Source of the DNA: Sipunculus nudus
Lineage: Eukaryota; Annelida; Sipuncula; Golfingiida; Sipunculidae
Assembly: GCA_026874595.1 (NCBI GenBank)
Contig: CM049311.1
Coordinates: 7,723,676 to 7,787,675, forward strand
Length of the DNA: 64,000 bases
Reading direction: 5' to 3'
Shown: piece by piece, positions 39,001 to 47,416 of the stretch
How the letters are laid out: each line of letters begins with the position of its first letter
Position numbering within the stretch: position 1 is the stretch's first letter
The notes under the pieces: model-generated
The model's input: only the letters and a program-made list of their open reading frames with translations
Told to the model about the DNA's origin: nothing
Databases searched by the model: none
Position numbers and translations under genes: made by a program

Positions 39001-41456
39001 TCTCAGAAATGACAGAAGCTGGCATTACCAGGTATTGTGCAAATGTTGGTCACATGACTCATATTTGAAGTTGTAGATTTAGTGGTGCCACCTACATTGA
39101 CCTGTTTTTTTATGGGCAAAAAACCTCATAATTTTAGCCTCTTTCAGCTTAATGATGAAACTATCAAGTTGAATTGTTCAAATTTTTAAAAGAATTATCC
39201 TAGGACATGGTTCTTTCAATCATATCAGAATATACTGAGTTTGTTGATTTTTGGATGAGTCGTGATAGGCTTAAGTTGGTCTTATGGCCATTATTATGTC
39301 TTTTTCAAACTGAGGACTGCAATAGTGTTCATCTACAAAATTATTATTTCAATTATATCTTCTGTAACATTGCACAAAAATTATTCTTAGGTGGCCTTTG
39401 TTCAAGTTTACTAGAATGATTTTTGGCAGAACTATTGGACCTTTAACAATGTAAGTACTGCATCTTTTATTATTCTAGATATTTTGATAAAAAGTTTATG
39501 AATATGTCGGCTTGAATAAAGAAATTTTAACCAAAGTCTTTCAGTATGTGTAAACACATATACCAACAGGCCAAGATTGAATCTGTATCTTTAAATAAGT
39601 TGAGAAACTGCCAACTGTTTCAGATTTGGGAACAGATCAAGAGTTCATTCAGTGCAGCCAGATATAGGTCAAGAGTTCAATCAGTGCAGCCAAGCACATG
39701 GCATGTGATCACCTCATAGGTGACATGTGAACACCTCATGGGCACACTGTGATCACTTCATGGGTGTCAAGCCCCTCAGGGCAGGGCCCCTGCATGAGCT
39801 TATGCAATGGTGTGGCTACTATTTCAGATATGGCAACAGGCTAGAGGTCAGTCTGGATCCATTTATAGCTTTGGCAGACTGCCAACTGTATCAGATTAGG
39901 CAACAGGTCAAGAGTTCACTCAGTGCAGCCAGGTATGGGGTCCGGAGTTTACTCAGTGCAGTAGCTGCATTTTATTTATAGCTTTGGCAGACTGCCAACT
40001 GTGTCAGATTATGCAACAGGTCAAGAGTTCACTCAGTGCAGCCAGGTACAGGTCAAAAGTTCACTCAGTCTGGCCAGGTGCAGGTCAATGAGTTCACTCA
40101 GTGCAGTAGTCTGAGCAAGCAATTTGTCACAGTTCACTTGGGGCAACAGCCTTTCTCACCTAAGCCTGGTCAGCCCCATGCATCAGACTCAAGGTAAGTT
40201 TGATGTATTGGCCTAATATTTTGACTTGTCTATGTGTCTTTGATGGCTTTCTCGCTCACAAAACAGATGTCACCACCTACCATGACTTTTACACACGTTT
40301 TTCTCAGGAGGGGTTTGATATATCAGTATGAAATTGGGCATATTTATATATCTCTGATAGCTTCGTTGTACAAGACTGGTGGTGCCAGCTACAATCTTTT
40401 TAGTGTTGTGTGCACCTGTGCCAGAATTTCAGCAGTGATGTTTGTGTAATTGTTTCTTATTCAAAATGTTTAGTACCTGCATAGTTCATATACATGAAAA
40501 GTAATGGTCCAGCATTGAAGCATTATATCTGGTATATTTCCCAATGCACAGGTTCGCATTAGGCCTGTAGGCCTTGTTGAAATTATATTTTTAAAGCTTG
40601 ATATTATATATAATAATAATTAGATACAAATTAATGGAAAAATTTTTTTGTACTTATAGCATTAGACAGAGCACTGCATTAGGTTTAAACTGAAATATAT
40701 TTGATGAGGTTTCATTTTAATTTAAATAAACTATCGAAATTATTTCAAATGAAGGAATATAGCCAGGGATGCTGTCTTAAGAGAAAAAAGGAGTTACCTT
40801 TTTACTTCTGTTGTATTATTGTACTATTATCAAGGACCCTCACAGAAGCCATTTAGTAAATTATATGGATTTTGCACTAAAATCAGCATATATATCAGAA
40901 TTTTTTCAATAAGGAAATTTATATATTTATAAATTTAGATATGTTTATAAATTCTAATATATTTTATCATGCAGAGGTTATACACTACAGTAGTCCTAGT
41001 TCTCATTGGTTTTAACCACTGCTTTGATTTTCTGGGTTTCACCACCAGGGGTAGCACAAAAAAATGAATTATAACCTGACCAATGAGTGCATGGTAATGC
41101 ATTATGCATCCAGCTCCACATTTTCAACTCGCAACACTGGCTCTTGTTTGTTCTGATTCTTGGCTCTGTGCCAGAATCAGTGTAACACAGAGTTCTGGGA
41201 TGACTGCAGTGTATAACCCCTGCTTGAAGAGCATTTGTAAAATTATGTAATTTGTTTAAATTGTATTCTGTTTTCTTGCAGGATAAAATAGCTGACACTT
41301 TTGGTAAGTCAGTATCTAATTACAAACACACACTGCTAATTGGTAGATGTGTAATTTTATGCAAATAATCCCACATTGCTCACCTTCTCTTCAAAATTTC
41401 CCTAGAAATCCTTGAGAATTTCCTTTCCAAAAATTGTGTGTGTGTGTATATATATA

Positions 41457-41502
<46 letters not shown>

Positions 41503-44500
41503 AAGTGTCAGGTAAAAAGTGATTCCTGCTAAACTGTGGCCTGTACAATGCTATATGTAAGACACAAGAACCAGCAAGCAGGCAAAATTTAGGACAGCTG
41601 ACAAAGGGGACAGACATACTGACAAAGTGACACAAAGTTGAAGCCATATGTCATGAAAGAAGGAAGAGGAAAATATGAGCTGTGTTTTGTGAAGATAGGA
41701 CCAATGGTAACAAATTTATGAGGGAAATAAGTTTTTGAAGTGTTTGATTACCTTGAACTTTGACAAATACACATACAGGTTTCAAAATTTGTTTTGATAT
41801 ACAATATATGTAAGTTACAAAGTGGTTCCTGCTAAACTGTGGTCTGTAGAATGCTGTATGTTGTACGCAAGAACCAGCAAGCAGGCGAAGACAACTGACA
41901 ATCAGACAGATATACTGAAAAGTGACACAAAGTGGAATCTGGATAAATGGACCATGTCATGAAGAAGGCAAAGAGGAAGAACAAGATATTTAGTTTGTGA
42001 AGATAAGACATTTATTGACAAAGTTATGAGGAAAATAATATTTTGATGTTTGACCTTTGAGCTATGTGGACCAAAATCAATAAGCTTCCCGAACTTGAAA
42101 GTGATTGCTGCAAAATTTTTGCCAGTAGAGTGGTGACAACAAACACACAAACAGAAATATGCAGCTGACCAACCTGCTTGTAGAAATCTTCAATTGCCGG
42201 CAAGCAAAAAACAGAGCCAAATGGTGCAGGCTGGAGAGAACTCAAATAACAGGGTTTATGAAAGTTGAAAACTTTTGAGAATCCTAAATTTTTCATATAT
42301 TTTCAAAGCCTTAAGAGTTTTTATTTTTGAACAAAGGTCTCAATATTTATTGTAAATTAATCTGATGATAAAAAAGTGAATAAACTAGAGAAAAATGTTG
42401 GAATATCAGAAAGATGAAGGAAATTGTAAAGGAAGCAACACAATCCCAAACATCAAATCACAAACACACAAAAAAAAACTATGTCCTAAAAAAGAAAGAA
42501 AACCTTTCAAACTTGTAGATAAAATTCAATGGGATTTTATGGGAACCCCCTTTGTATTTTCTTTGAAAGACAAATTGTGTGCATGTCCTGTAACTTGAAT
42601 GAAAATAGATTTTTACGGAATTTCATGTACAACTTTGTATTTATTGTATCCCCAGACAAAGTCGGATACTTTGGTTTTTGACGGTCCCGCCGCCGCAGAA
42701 AAACCTTGTGAGCGGGATAACTCAAAAAATATTTCACTGATCTTTTTTAAACTTTACATTTGTATAGATATGGGTAAGGGGAGGAAGCCTATTTAAAATG
42801 GGGTCATGACCTATGCTAGGAGAGTGACCTTGACCTTGAATAGGTCCATTTTTGCTGAAAATAACACAAATTCTTAAATATCTCAAGTAAGCTTGCATGG
42901 ACTGGTCCAAAAATCAAGGTGACCGAAGATTTTGGATAGCCTTGTGATATACCGGAAACTGGTGGCGCCACCTATTATCCTTTTCTTGTTTTTATGCCTT
43001 TTAATACCCCCATAATTGCCATTTGACAGTACTGTAAGCATTATAAGTCAAAAACTAATGGAAGGATTTCTTTCATATTATGCACATGTAGAGAGATGGG
43101 TTATGGGATGAGGTCTATTTACATTTGGGTCATGACCTTTACCATGAGAGTGGCCTTGACCTTTAATGGGTTGATCAAACACCTCTTATGATATCTCCAG
43201 TGTTGATAGCCATATGGATTTCAAACATGACTTATGTATGGCCCACCACTAAAGTAAGAACTCTATAGGTTCTAGGGTCATGAGGTCAAAGGTCAAGGTC
43301 ACTGGACTCGCATCTTAAAAGATACTGTGGATGCATTTTAAGCCAAACTTTCATCCCAGGTCTTCCATCTTGAATATATAGCTTACTTGCCAATATTGGA
43401 TGATCCATATCAATTTTGGGGTCACAAGGTCAAAGGTCAAGGCCACAGGAGCTGTCTGTCAAAAAAATAAGTTTCTGGATGATAATTCCTGATTTTATTG
43501 ATGTATTGATTTCAAACTTGACTTAGATATGTCCCATTGAAAAAGCAAGACTCTGATTGATTTTGGGGTCATGAGGTCAAAGGTCAAGGTCACAGGACAC
43601 CTCTTTAAAAAGATTGTGGATGCATTTTCAGCCAAACAATTCATCTCAGATCTTTCATCTTGCAGATATAGTTCACCTGCCAAGAGTGGAAGACCCCTAT
43701 CAATTTTGAGGTCACAAGGTCAAAGGTGAAGGTCACAGGAGCCATTTGTCCAAAAATTAGTTTCTGGATGATAATTCCTGCTTTTATTGATGTATGGATT
43801 TCAAACTTGACTTGTATATGATCCTTTGGAAAAGCAAGACCCGAATTGATTTTGGGGTCATGAGGTCAAAGGTCAAGGTCACAGGACACATCTTAAAAAA
43901 GATTGTGGATGCATTTTCAGCCAAACATTTCATCTCAGATCTTTCATCTTGCACATATAGTTCACCTGCCAAGAGAGGAAGAACCCTATCAATTTTGAGG
44001 TCACAAGGTCAAAGGTGAAGGTTACAGGAGCCATCTGTCCAAAAATTAGGTTCTGGATGATAATTCCTGCTTTTATTGATGTACAGAATTCAAACTTGAC
44101 TTGTATATGATCCTTTGGAAAAGCACGACCCGAATTGATTTTGGGGTTATGAGGTCAAAGGTCAAGGTCACAGGACACATCTTAACAAAGATCAAGGTCA
44201 CAGGACCAACATCTTCAAAAAGATTGTGGAGTGATAGATGGAAGAAACAATAATTGCTTGTCAGGTGTCAGTATATGCTGCTAAAAATGGGGGCCTATTC
44301 TTAAGGGGGGGGGGGGGGGGGGGTGGCCGTACTATGTCTGTGGATACTCTGGCACCTGGGGTGCCAAGAAATGTCTAGTTCTTGTTATGCTTGTCTGCTG
44401 TTTTAATTATAAAATTATATACCTTGTCATATATTATAATCTTCCTATAATTTGCAACTTTTTTCTGTAGAAGCCTTATATTACAAGAACATTTTATGCC

Positions 44501-44933
44501 CTTTAAAAAAAAATGTCATCTATTCCTGAACTGACAAAAATGCCTTAACCTTTGAAATTAAGATATTCGAAATTACAAATATTTTTAGATAATTCCAAAT
44601 TTCATTTCTGTTATTTAATCCTGAGAAATTTCGTTAGCCTTGATATTAAGAATTTTGAAAATACAAATATTATAAAACAATCCATTTTCTAATTTCATTT
44701 ACTAATTCCTGAGAAAAGCTGTAAGCCTTGATATAACAGTTTAGAATTGTGTAATTACAGTGATAATTAGATATTGCAGAAATTAATTCATTAAATCAAA
44801 TTTTATTCCAGATTTCGAACAAAGGAAATGCCACAACTGTTGGAATTGCCTGAGATGTGGGAATTGCCGCAGTTGTCGGGCTTGTATTAACTGTCAGATC
44901 TGCAGAAACAATATGAAATGTTCTCTAGTTTAA
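14891..44933 (+). CDS. STAND/NLR-type NB-ARC ATPase with TPR-like region and CxxC-repeat tail (998 residues, 12 exons)
   Basis: Exons: 14891-15001, 15371-15570, 16621-16793, 17361-17460, 18595-18710, 21425-21534, 24796-24963, 26233-27793, 29031-29212, 30675-30806, 41282-41303, 44812-44933; 2997 coding bases, all GT-AG with matching phases. Layout: death-fold-like helices about 10-100 (CARD or DED type, tentative); NB-ARC about 125-370 with Walker A GMYGIGKTSL (167-176), Walker B TIIFLDNVD (235-243), LLLTSR (273-278) and GYSPLG (342-347); winged helix about 375-470; helical linker; TPR-like repeats about 650-845; acidic Ser-rich stretch about 920-945; cysteine tail 965-996. The family (Apaf-1, CED-4, plant and animal NLRs) forms nucleotide-switched oligomers in innate immunity or cell death. 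A death-fold adaptor upstream and TPR as sensor are the usual roles, here inferred. The exact orthologue is not recognised. Confidence 0.88.
15371..15570 (+). CDS. NLR gene exon 2 (death-fold-like region)
   Basis: Codes residues 38-104. Amphipathic helices including KRRKFFKALEHQYGEDELID and LLRNVVIEAK resemble the last helices of a CARD or DED. Donor ACAG|gtaagt. Confidence 0.85.
15571..16620. other. NLR intron 2 with a MITE-like insert
   Basis: Sequence from about 15704 (agccaaatttacactag) to about 16345 (inverse: agccccatttacacac) has imperfect inverted ends and related internal phrases with gatct/ctagat. It is plausibly a 0.64-kb non-autonomous DNA element. The opposing short reading frames at 15766-16062 have no recognised domain. 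Confidence 0.35.
16621..16793 (+). CDS. NLR gene exon 3 (linker into NB-ARC)
   Basis: Codes residues 104-162. The phrase FVGREKYIEELKKDL is the classic vGR-e NB-ARC entry motif. Acceptor follows a T-rich tract; donor CAG|gtaacc. Confidence 0.9.
16794..18594. other. NLR introns 3 and 4, nothing further seen
   Basis: Ordinary AT-rich intron sequence around exon 4. After the exon 4 donor, short decayed echoes of the exon end (ttggagagtactg, tcag) recur two or three times at 17480-17600, a weak tandem duplication of the junction. Confidence 0.4.
17361..17460 (+). CDS. NLR gene exon 4 (Walker A)
   Basis: Codes residues 162-195 including GMYGIGKTSLA, the phosphate-binding loop with K173 and T174. 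Acceptor tttgacag, donor TTCAG|gtaatg. Confidence 0.93.
18595..18710 (+). CDS. NLR gene exon 5
   Basis: Codes residues 195-234 (VDFR then AVEDIDQAYRHIMSQLGKM), the RNBS-A-like strand and following helix of the NB domain. Acceptor ccctccag, donor ACAG|gtaggt. Confidence 0.88.
19076..20222 (+). mobile_element. Helitron-like non-autonomous element, family B copy 1
   Basis: Inserted A|T: starts TCCGCCAAAACGAAG with a terminal hairpin (TCCGCCAAAAC/GTTTTGCGGA). It ends with a stem-loop GTAGTC...GACTAC, ccgtatt, then CTAG with a host T. This is the known Helitron signature (5' TC, 3' hairpin, CTRR). The interior is 3-4 tandem units of about 250-300 bases with gccactt/gccacct-ending phrases. No Rep/helicase frame. 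Confidence 0.7.
20223..21424. other. NLR intron 5 remainder, nothing recognised
   Basis: AT-rich intron between a Helitron-like insert and exon 6. No coding or structured feature supported. Confidence 0.5.
21425..21534 (+). CDS. NLR gene exon 6 (Walker B), with repeated donor
   Basis: Codes residues 234-270, with TIIFLDNVD as kinase-2/Walker B. The last 42 exon bases plus the donor AAG|gtatgt are the founder-like unit of the 48-bp array that follows. The frame stays open past the donor to 21654. Confidence 0.9.
21493..23430 (+). repeat. 48-bp minisatellite made of the NLR exon 6 donor junction
   Basis: About 40 tandem 48-bp units. Each unit is a copy of the last 42 bases of exon 6 plus the first six intron bases: ATGAGGTTGTTGAG at one end and agtgtcagtaatagtaag|gtatgt at the other. 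Most units keep a consensus-like donor AAG|GTATGT; variants have gatatgt, gtatat or gtaagt. In frame each unit codes MRLLSEPCSVSNSKVC. Early units (for example 21697-21735) retain exon-like bases, later ones are homogenised. Confidence 0.97.
23480..24666 (+). mobile_element. Helitron-like non-autonomous element, family D
   Basis: The 5' end ATGCCCCCGCCACAAAGTGG folds with CCGGGGCAT into a hairpin. The 3' end has stem-loop GTGTCG-TTC-CGACAC, then at, CTAG and T. The interior is about six tandem units of about 180 bases (atgcctgcagatattggcct motif). It starts 50 bases after the 48-bp array. The 5' TC of canonical Helitrons is TG here. Confidence 0.6.
24796..24963 (+). CDS. NLR gene exon 7 (sensor-1 region)
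   Basis: Codes residues 271-326. KLLLTSRHK carries the sensor arginine R278; YELRQLTLDECRQIF matches the NB-ARC L..L..dEa..lF pattern. Phase 0 at both ends; donor CAG|gtaaga. Confidence 0.9.
24964..26232. other. NLR intron 7, nothing recognised
   Basis: AT-rich intron. The 128-codon minus-strand frame at 25228-25614 has no recognisable domain and no splice context; treated as chance. Confidence 0.5.
26233..27793 (+). CDS. NLR gene exon 8 (ARC, winged helix, TPR-like)
   Basis: An unusually long 1561-base exon coding residues 327-847. It begins EINSDYRLKELCESCGYSPL (GxP motif), continues through a winged helix (LLELSQFDATFDIEGAMALL) and long helices, and ends in TPR-like pairs such as GSVYYLMGDMDKALKHHSEA. 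Donor ATG|gtaatg; the frame runs on for 87 codons into the intron to a stop ending at 28056. Confidence 0.92.
28217..29023 (-). mobile_element. 5'-truncated LINE (L1/Tx1-like) with poly(A) tail
   Basis: On the minus strand a frame open from about 29020 to 28391 codes the ORF2 C-terminus: KSPVKFIYAELVKQKF, LKWQQNVPECDKK, KLRYFHFKILHKILTLNKSL, then the zinc-knuckle-like ICTFCKQEKETLIHLFCEC followed by a KLW. A 3' UTR follows and ends in A16 (T16 at 28217-28232 on the plus strand). The family match is the zf-RVT region following non-LTR reverse transcriptases. The RT core is absent and the 5' truncation lies within about 20 bases of exon 9. Confidence 0.8.
29031..29212 (+). CDS. NLR gene exon 9
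   Basis: Codes residues 847-907 (ELQNWQKAVENFEEATKYVF, then a basic helical region ending KFMEKKFR). Donor CGT|gtgagt. The acceptor is CAGCAG, so one-codon NAGNAG variation is possible. Its 5' neighbour is a LINE fragment. Confidence 0.85.
29213..30674. other. NLR intron 9, one dispersed repeat
   Basis: AT-rich; contains 29905-30070, shared with 63425-63600. Otherwise nothing recognised. Confidence 0.5.
29905..30070 (+). repeat. Dispersed repeat, copy 1
   Basis: Shares blocks such as atcacaggtgtcaa, ggagccacaacatgtgtcaa and gagatgcc with 63425-63600 in the same order. Family unknown. Confidence 0.75.
30675..30806 (+). CDS. NLR gene exon 10 (acidic linker)
   Basis: Codes residues 908-951, with a low-complexity acidic/serine stretch (EIDSSENSDGDSESSVGD) likely disordered. 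Acceptor tatttcag, donor CAT|gtaagt, phase 0. Confidence 0.82.
30807..32643. other. Start of NLR intron 10, no gene
   Basis: Intron 10 is 10.5 kb. This first part is unique-looking AT-rich sequence with a C/G homopolymer at 31859-31870. No exon supported. Confidence 0.5.
32644..34074 (+). mobile_element. Helitron-like non-autonomous element, family B copy 2
   Basis: Same ends as 19076-20222: A|TCCGCCAAAAC at left; stem-loop GTAGTCG-CTTGT-CGACTAC, ccgtatt, CTAG|T at right. Interior units of about 290 bases repeat the phrase gacaggtggcgccacctaca (about 33090, 33366, 33640, 33920). Confidence 0.72.
34617..34680 (+). repeat. Left-end fragment of repeat family F
   Basis: Reads agctaagctgactaaaagtc and atagtcatggtcc, related to 47194, 48019 and 53413. 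Short fragment only. Confidence 0.55.
34866..36253 (+). mobile_element. Helentron-like family A copy 2 (no right end)
   Basis: Begins agcgaacctgtgagcttatg and follows copy 1 closely (gctaaaaaagctttaaaaat, gttcaaatggttt units, ggtggtgccacctgcatcga). It lacks the CACAGGTTCGC/hairpin end because copy 3 starts immediately after it. Confidence 0.6.
36254..40574 (+). mobile_element. Helentron-like family A copy 3, interrupted by family E
   Basis: The left end gtgaacctgtgaactaatgc is degenerate; the right end is CACAGGTTCGC plus the AGGCCTGTAGGCCT hairpin. Family A sequence stops at 36415 inside gagaaaaagctaaaa and resumes at about 38403 with cctttaaaaatcttct, exactly the continuation seen in the other copies. 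The insert is therefore younger. Confidence 0.62.
36416..38402 (-). mobile_element. Helitron-like element, family E, nested in family A
   Basis: Minus orientation. Its 3' end (left) is the stem-loop CGACC-TCT-GGTCG, T, CTAG, then host T. Its 5' end (right) has hairpin GCTTGCCG...CGGCAAGC. The interior is several 300-base units with ctgtggcctgtagaatgcta and gacagacatactgacaaag, plus tgaccttgacctt phrases. No protein-coding frame. Confidence 0.6.
40575..41281. other. End of NLR intron 10
   Basis: AT-rich sequence leading into the polypyrimidine tract of the microexon. No feature seen. Confidence 0.5.
41282..41303 (+). CDS. NLR gene exon 11 (22-base microexon)
   Basis: Bases GATAAAATAGCTGACACTTT plus TG sit between a strong acceptor (gttttcttgcag) and donor gtaagt, coding DKIADTF plus one base. 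Support is frame-based: without it exon 10 joined to exon 12 hits a stop quickly, while its 22 bases (3n+1) put the cysteine tail in frame. Confidence 0.62.
41447..41499. repeat. (TA)n microsatellite
   Basis: TA run preceded by (TG)n, in NLR intron 11. Confidence 0.95.
41510..42210 (-). mobile_element. Family E element, truncated copy
   Basis: Contains ctgtggcctgtacaatgcta and ctgtggtctgtagaatgctg units. Its right end gccggcaagcaaaaaac matches the 5' end of 36416-38402. The 3' hairpin/CTAG end is missing; the (TA)n run is where it should be. Confidence 0.6.
42649..44378 (+). mobile_element. Helitron-like non-autonomous element, family C
   Basis: Inserted A|T: starts TCCCCAGACAAAGTCGG; ends with perfect stem-loop GGCACC-TGG-GGTGCC, aagaaatgt, CTAG and T. 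The interior includes ggtggcgccacctattatcc and a 289-291 bp tandem array (listed separately). G19 at 44305-44323 lies near its 3' end. Confidence 0.7.
43283..44230 (+). repeat. 289-291 bp tandem units carrying AGGTCA direct repeats
   Basis: AGGTCAAAGGTCAAGGTCA or near variants begin at 43283, 43427, 43574, 43717, 43863, 44006 and 44152. The alternating spacing of about 144-147 gives two per 289-291 bp unit. AGGTCA-A-AGGTCA is the DR1 consensus of RXR/HNF4/COUP-TF-type nuclear receptors (known); function here is unproven. Confidence 0.85.
44812..44933 (+). CDS. NLR gene exon 12 (cysteine-repeat tail and stop)
   Basis: Acceptor ttttattccag; codes residues 959-998 and TAA. The tail has ten cysteines, nine of them spaced exactly every third residue (CHNCWNCLRCGNC and on), then MKCSLV at the end. 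It could be a metal-binding or palmitoylated segment; this is inference. Confidence 0.78.
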
Positions 44934-46548
44934 CCTGGTTGTTAGGTTAAAAGAAAGACTGTGAGAATGTTTTGTTGCTGACAAATATAAGAATATACAA
45001 CAAATTCTAAAAATGGGACCATCTGAAGATTTGATGAATGACATATATGTAGAAACTAGTATCATTGATCAATTAGTTTTGTTATTATAACCTGTAGTTC
45101 ATTTAAATCAGGGGCCGGGGGGGGGGGGGGGGGCTAGCTATATATCATGTAGTGGAAATGATATACTAGGATGAATTGTCTCTGATATTTACACATTTGA
45201 GAAGACCATAGATTTTAAGTATATATTTAAATGTGGCTGTTGTGATGTTTCTTCAGGATTATATTCATTCAAATGAATTGTTTACTAGAGAATGTCATGT
45301 TTATTATGCAAAGTTAACATTGCTAAATGAGCTTTAACATTCTAAGCAAGTTTACATGCCATTTAGGTGTTGCTCATTGTTAGGTGATGTAGCTTTATAG
45401 CATTTACATAGCAAGCATGTATTATAATGTGATTTTACAATCAACCAGTTTCAGCCATATAGAATATTTGTATTAAAAGGAAAATGTTAATATATTACAT
45501 GATGAAGCATATGCAAATTATGGTCACTTGACATTAAAAAAAATAATTTAAAGATCTAGGCAGTGAAAATTTAGTATTTGGAAAGTGCTATTCACTGTGC
45601 TAATTTAAATATTGTCATATACAATGTTATTATCTCTTTTAGTCAAGAATGAAACTGTTTTACAGAGCTCTACAGGATTAAGTATACATTATTGTTTAAG
45701 TTAACACTATTCCTGGTTTTTAGTCACAACATAATCACAATTAAAGTTTGAAATGTAAAGTGTATTTACGCTGGGGAGCACGAAGTCCAAGTCGGATAAT
45801 TCCTTTTGAATGTCCAAAGTTTTGGACCCGTTTCAGCACTAGACTTAGGCCAGTTATCTGACCAGATATTGTTGTTTCTATACGCATTAAAGTACAATTA
45901 CGGAATCCTTTCATGTTGTAGGGTAGAATATTTCTAATAACATGTAAAGGCGGCTTAAAAACTAGCACTTGTGTGTGTGATTAAGACATTGCCACATTTC
46001 TTAACACTCACGTTAAATGTAAAGCCCGGTGAATTATAACTTACATGTTTTACACGTATTGCACATAGGCAGGAGTTGTCATTATCTTTTATTGTCATTC
46101 GTTTTTACCAAAGCATTGTAGACATAATATTCTTATGTTTAAGCATTAGCTGCTTTGACAGGCCTACTACTTTTGTATGGATGTTGTTACTGATGATGTA
46201 CCATTGTAATATAAATGTATATATATATATTGTATTTTAAAGTTTCATCTTTTAGCTACCATATATTTTATATAGGGTTTGAAAAGGTTGGATCCTCTTT
46301 TAAAGAACGTTTTGTTGTATGTTTTTAGAAACCGTGCTGGATGGTGTTTTTTCTACATTTTTATTTTAAATTATCAATAACGATTTCCCATGATCAGGGG
46401 ACAGCATGATAAAAACAAAATTTTAAAGCACTTCATACAAAAATAAACATAAATTTATCAAAATTTTATTTTATTTTCCTCAAAGAAATATCCGACCAAC
46501 TCAAAATCGGTAAATTTACAGTAAATATCAAAATTACACAAAAATCAA
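44934..46548. other. 3' flank of the NLR gene
   Basis: AT-rich presumed 3' UTR and downstream sequence; AATAAA occurs at 46442-46447 and ATTAAA variants nearer, none decisive. G17 tract at 45117-45133. The minus-strand 75-codon frame at 45741-45968 is unsupported. Confidence 0.4.
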
Positions 46549-46549
46549 G

Positions 46550-46912
46550 ATTTTCGTACACAATGACTGAAAAACCAACCTATTTTGCATAATAGATTAC
46601 ATTAGCGAGTTACATGTACTATTGATTTTTACGGTTTCCTATTCACTCCTTGCCAAGCAGTGTCCATCATTATAGACATTTTTAGACACATTGCTGTAGA
46701 GATTTGTTAGCTGACTTGCAGCTTAGGCGATTTCATGCATTTTCGTCCATGGTGACTGAGAAACCAACTTATTTGCATAATAGATTACATTAGCGAGTTG
46801 CATGTAACACTGATGTACTTTAACTATTTGCTATTCACTTCATGCTTATAGTAGTGTCCATCGTTATATACATTTTTAGACATATTGCCGTAAAGATTTG
46901 TTTGCTGTTCAT
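46550..46912. repeat. Two-copy tandem duplication, about 188 bp
   Basis: 46550-46725 and 46738-46912 share phrases in order: gactgaaaaaccaac/gactgagaaaccaac, gcataatagattacattagc, gtgtccatc, gacatttttagaca. The copies are clearly diverged. Confidence 0.85.
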
Positions 46913-47193
46913 GCATTTTCATGTTGCAGGTGCATTATCATTTGACTCTTCTGTCTATTAAAGGCTATATTTTCGTGAAAACTCAGGATTTCCTTTGGTT
47001 TTACATGCATTACTATTTAAAGGGAGAGTAGTATGTTCCCGATCAATGGATAAGTATACCTTAAAGACCAGGCTGGTGAATTTGAAATCCTTAATAGTTA
47101 GTAACTGAGTGTCATAATCAGAAACTGCTGCTTGATAGTTCAGTACTGCAGTACCATATTGAGACAAAGTATTTCAGCAATTTGTGGATTATT

Positions 47194-47416
47194 AGCTCAG
47201 CTGACTATAAGTCATCTGAGCTATAGTCATGGTCCTTTGTCTGTAGTCCGTTGACAAAGCACATTTTGAAACCATAAGACTTACGGATCCTGTCCCTTAG
47301 TTCTCCTACCACACTCAAATTTTAGTAAGTGCGACTTGCTTCCTTCAAGAAATTAAGCAAAAACCTCAATTTTTTTAATAAAACCTATGGTCACAATTCT
47401 CTGCCCTCTATGAAAA
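47194..47416 (+). mobile_element. Family F left end
   Basis: Begins agctcagctgactataagtc and atctgagctatagtcatggt. The left motif AGCTCAGCTGACT is the reverse complement of the family's right-end motif at 58496-58508, a sub-terminal inverted repeat as in Helentron-like elements. Confidence 0.5.
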
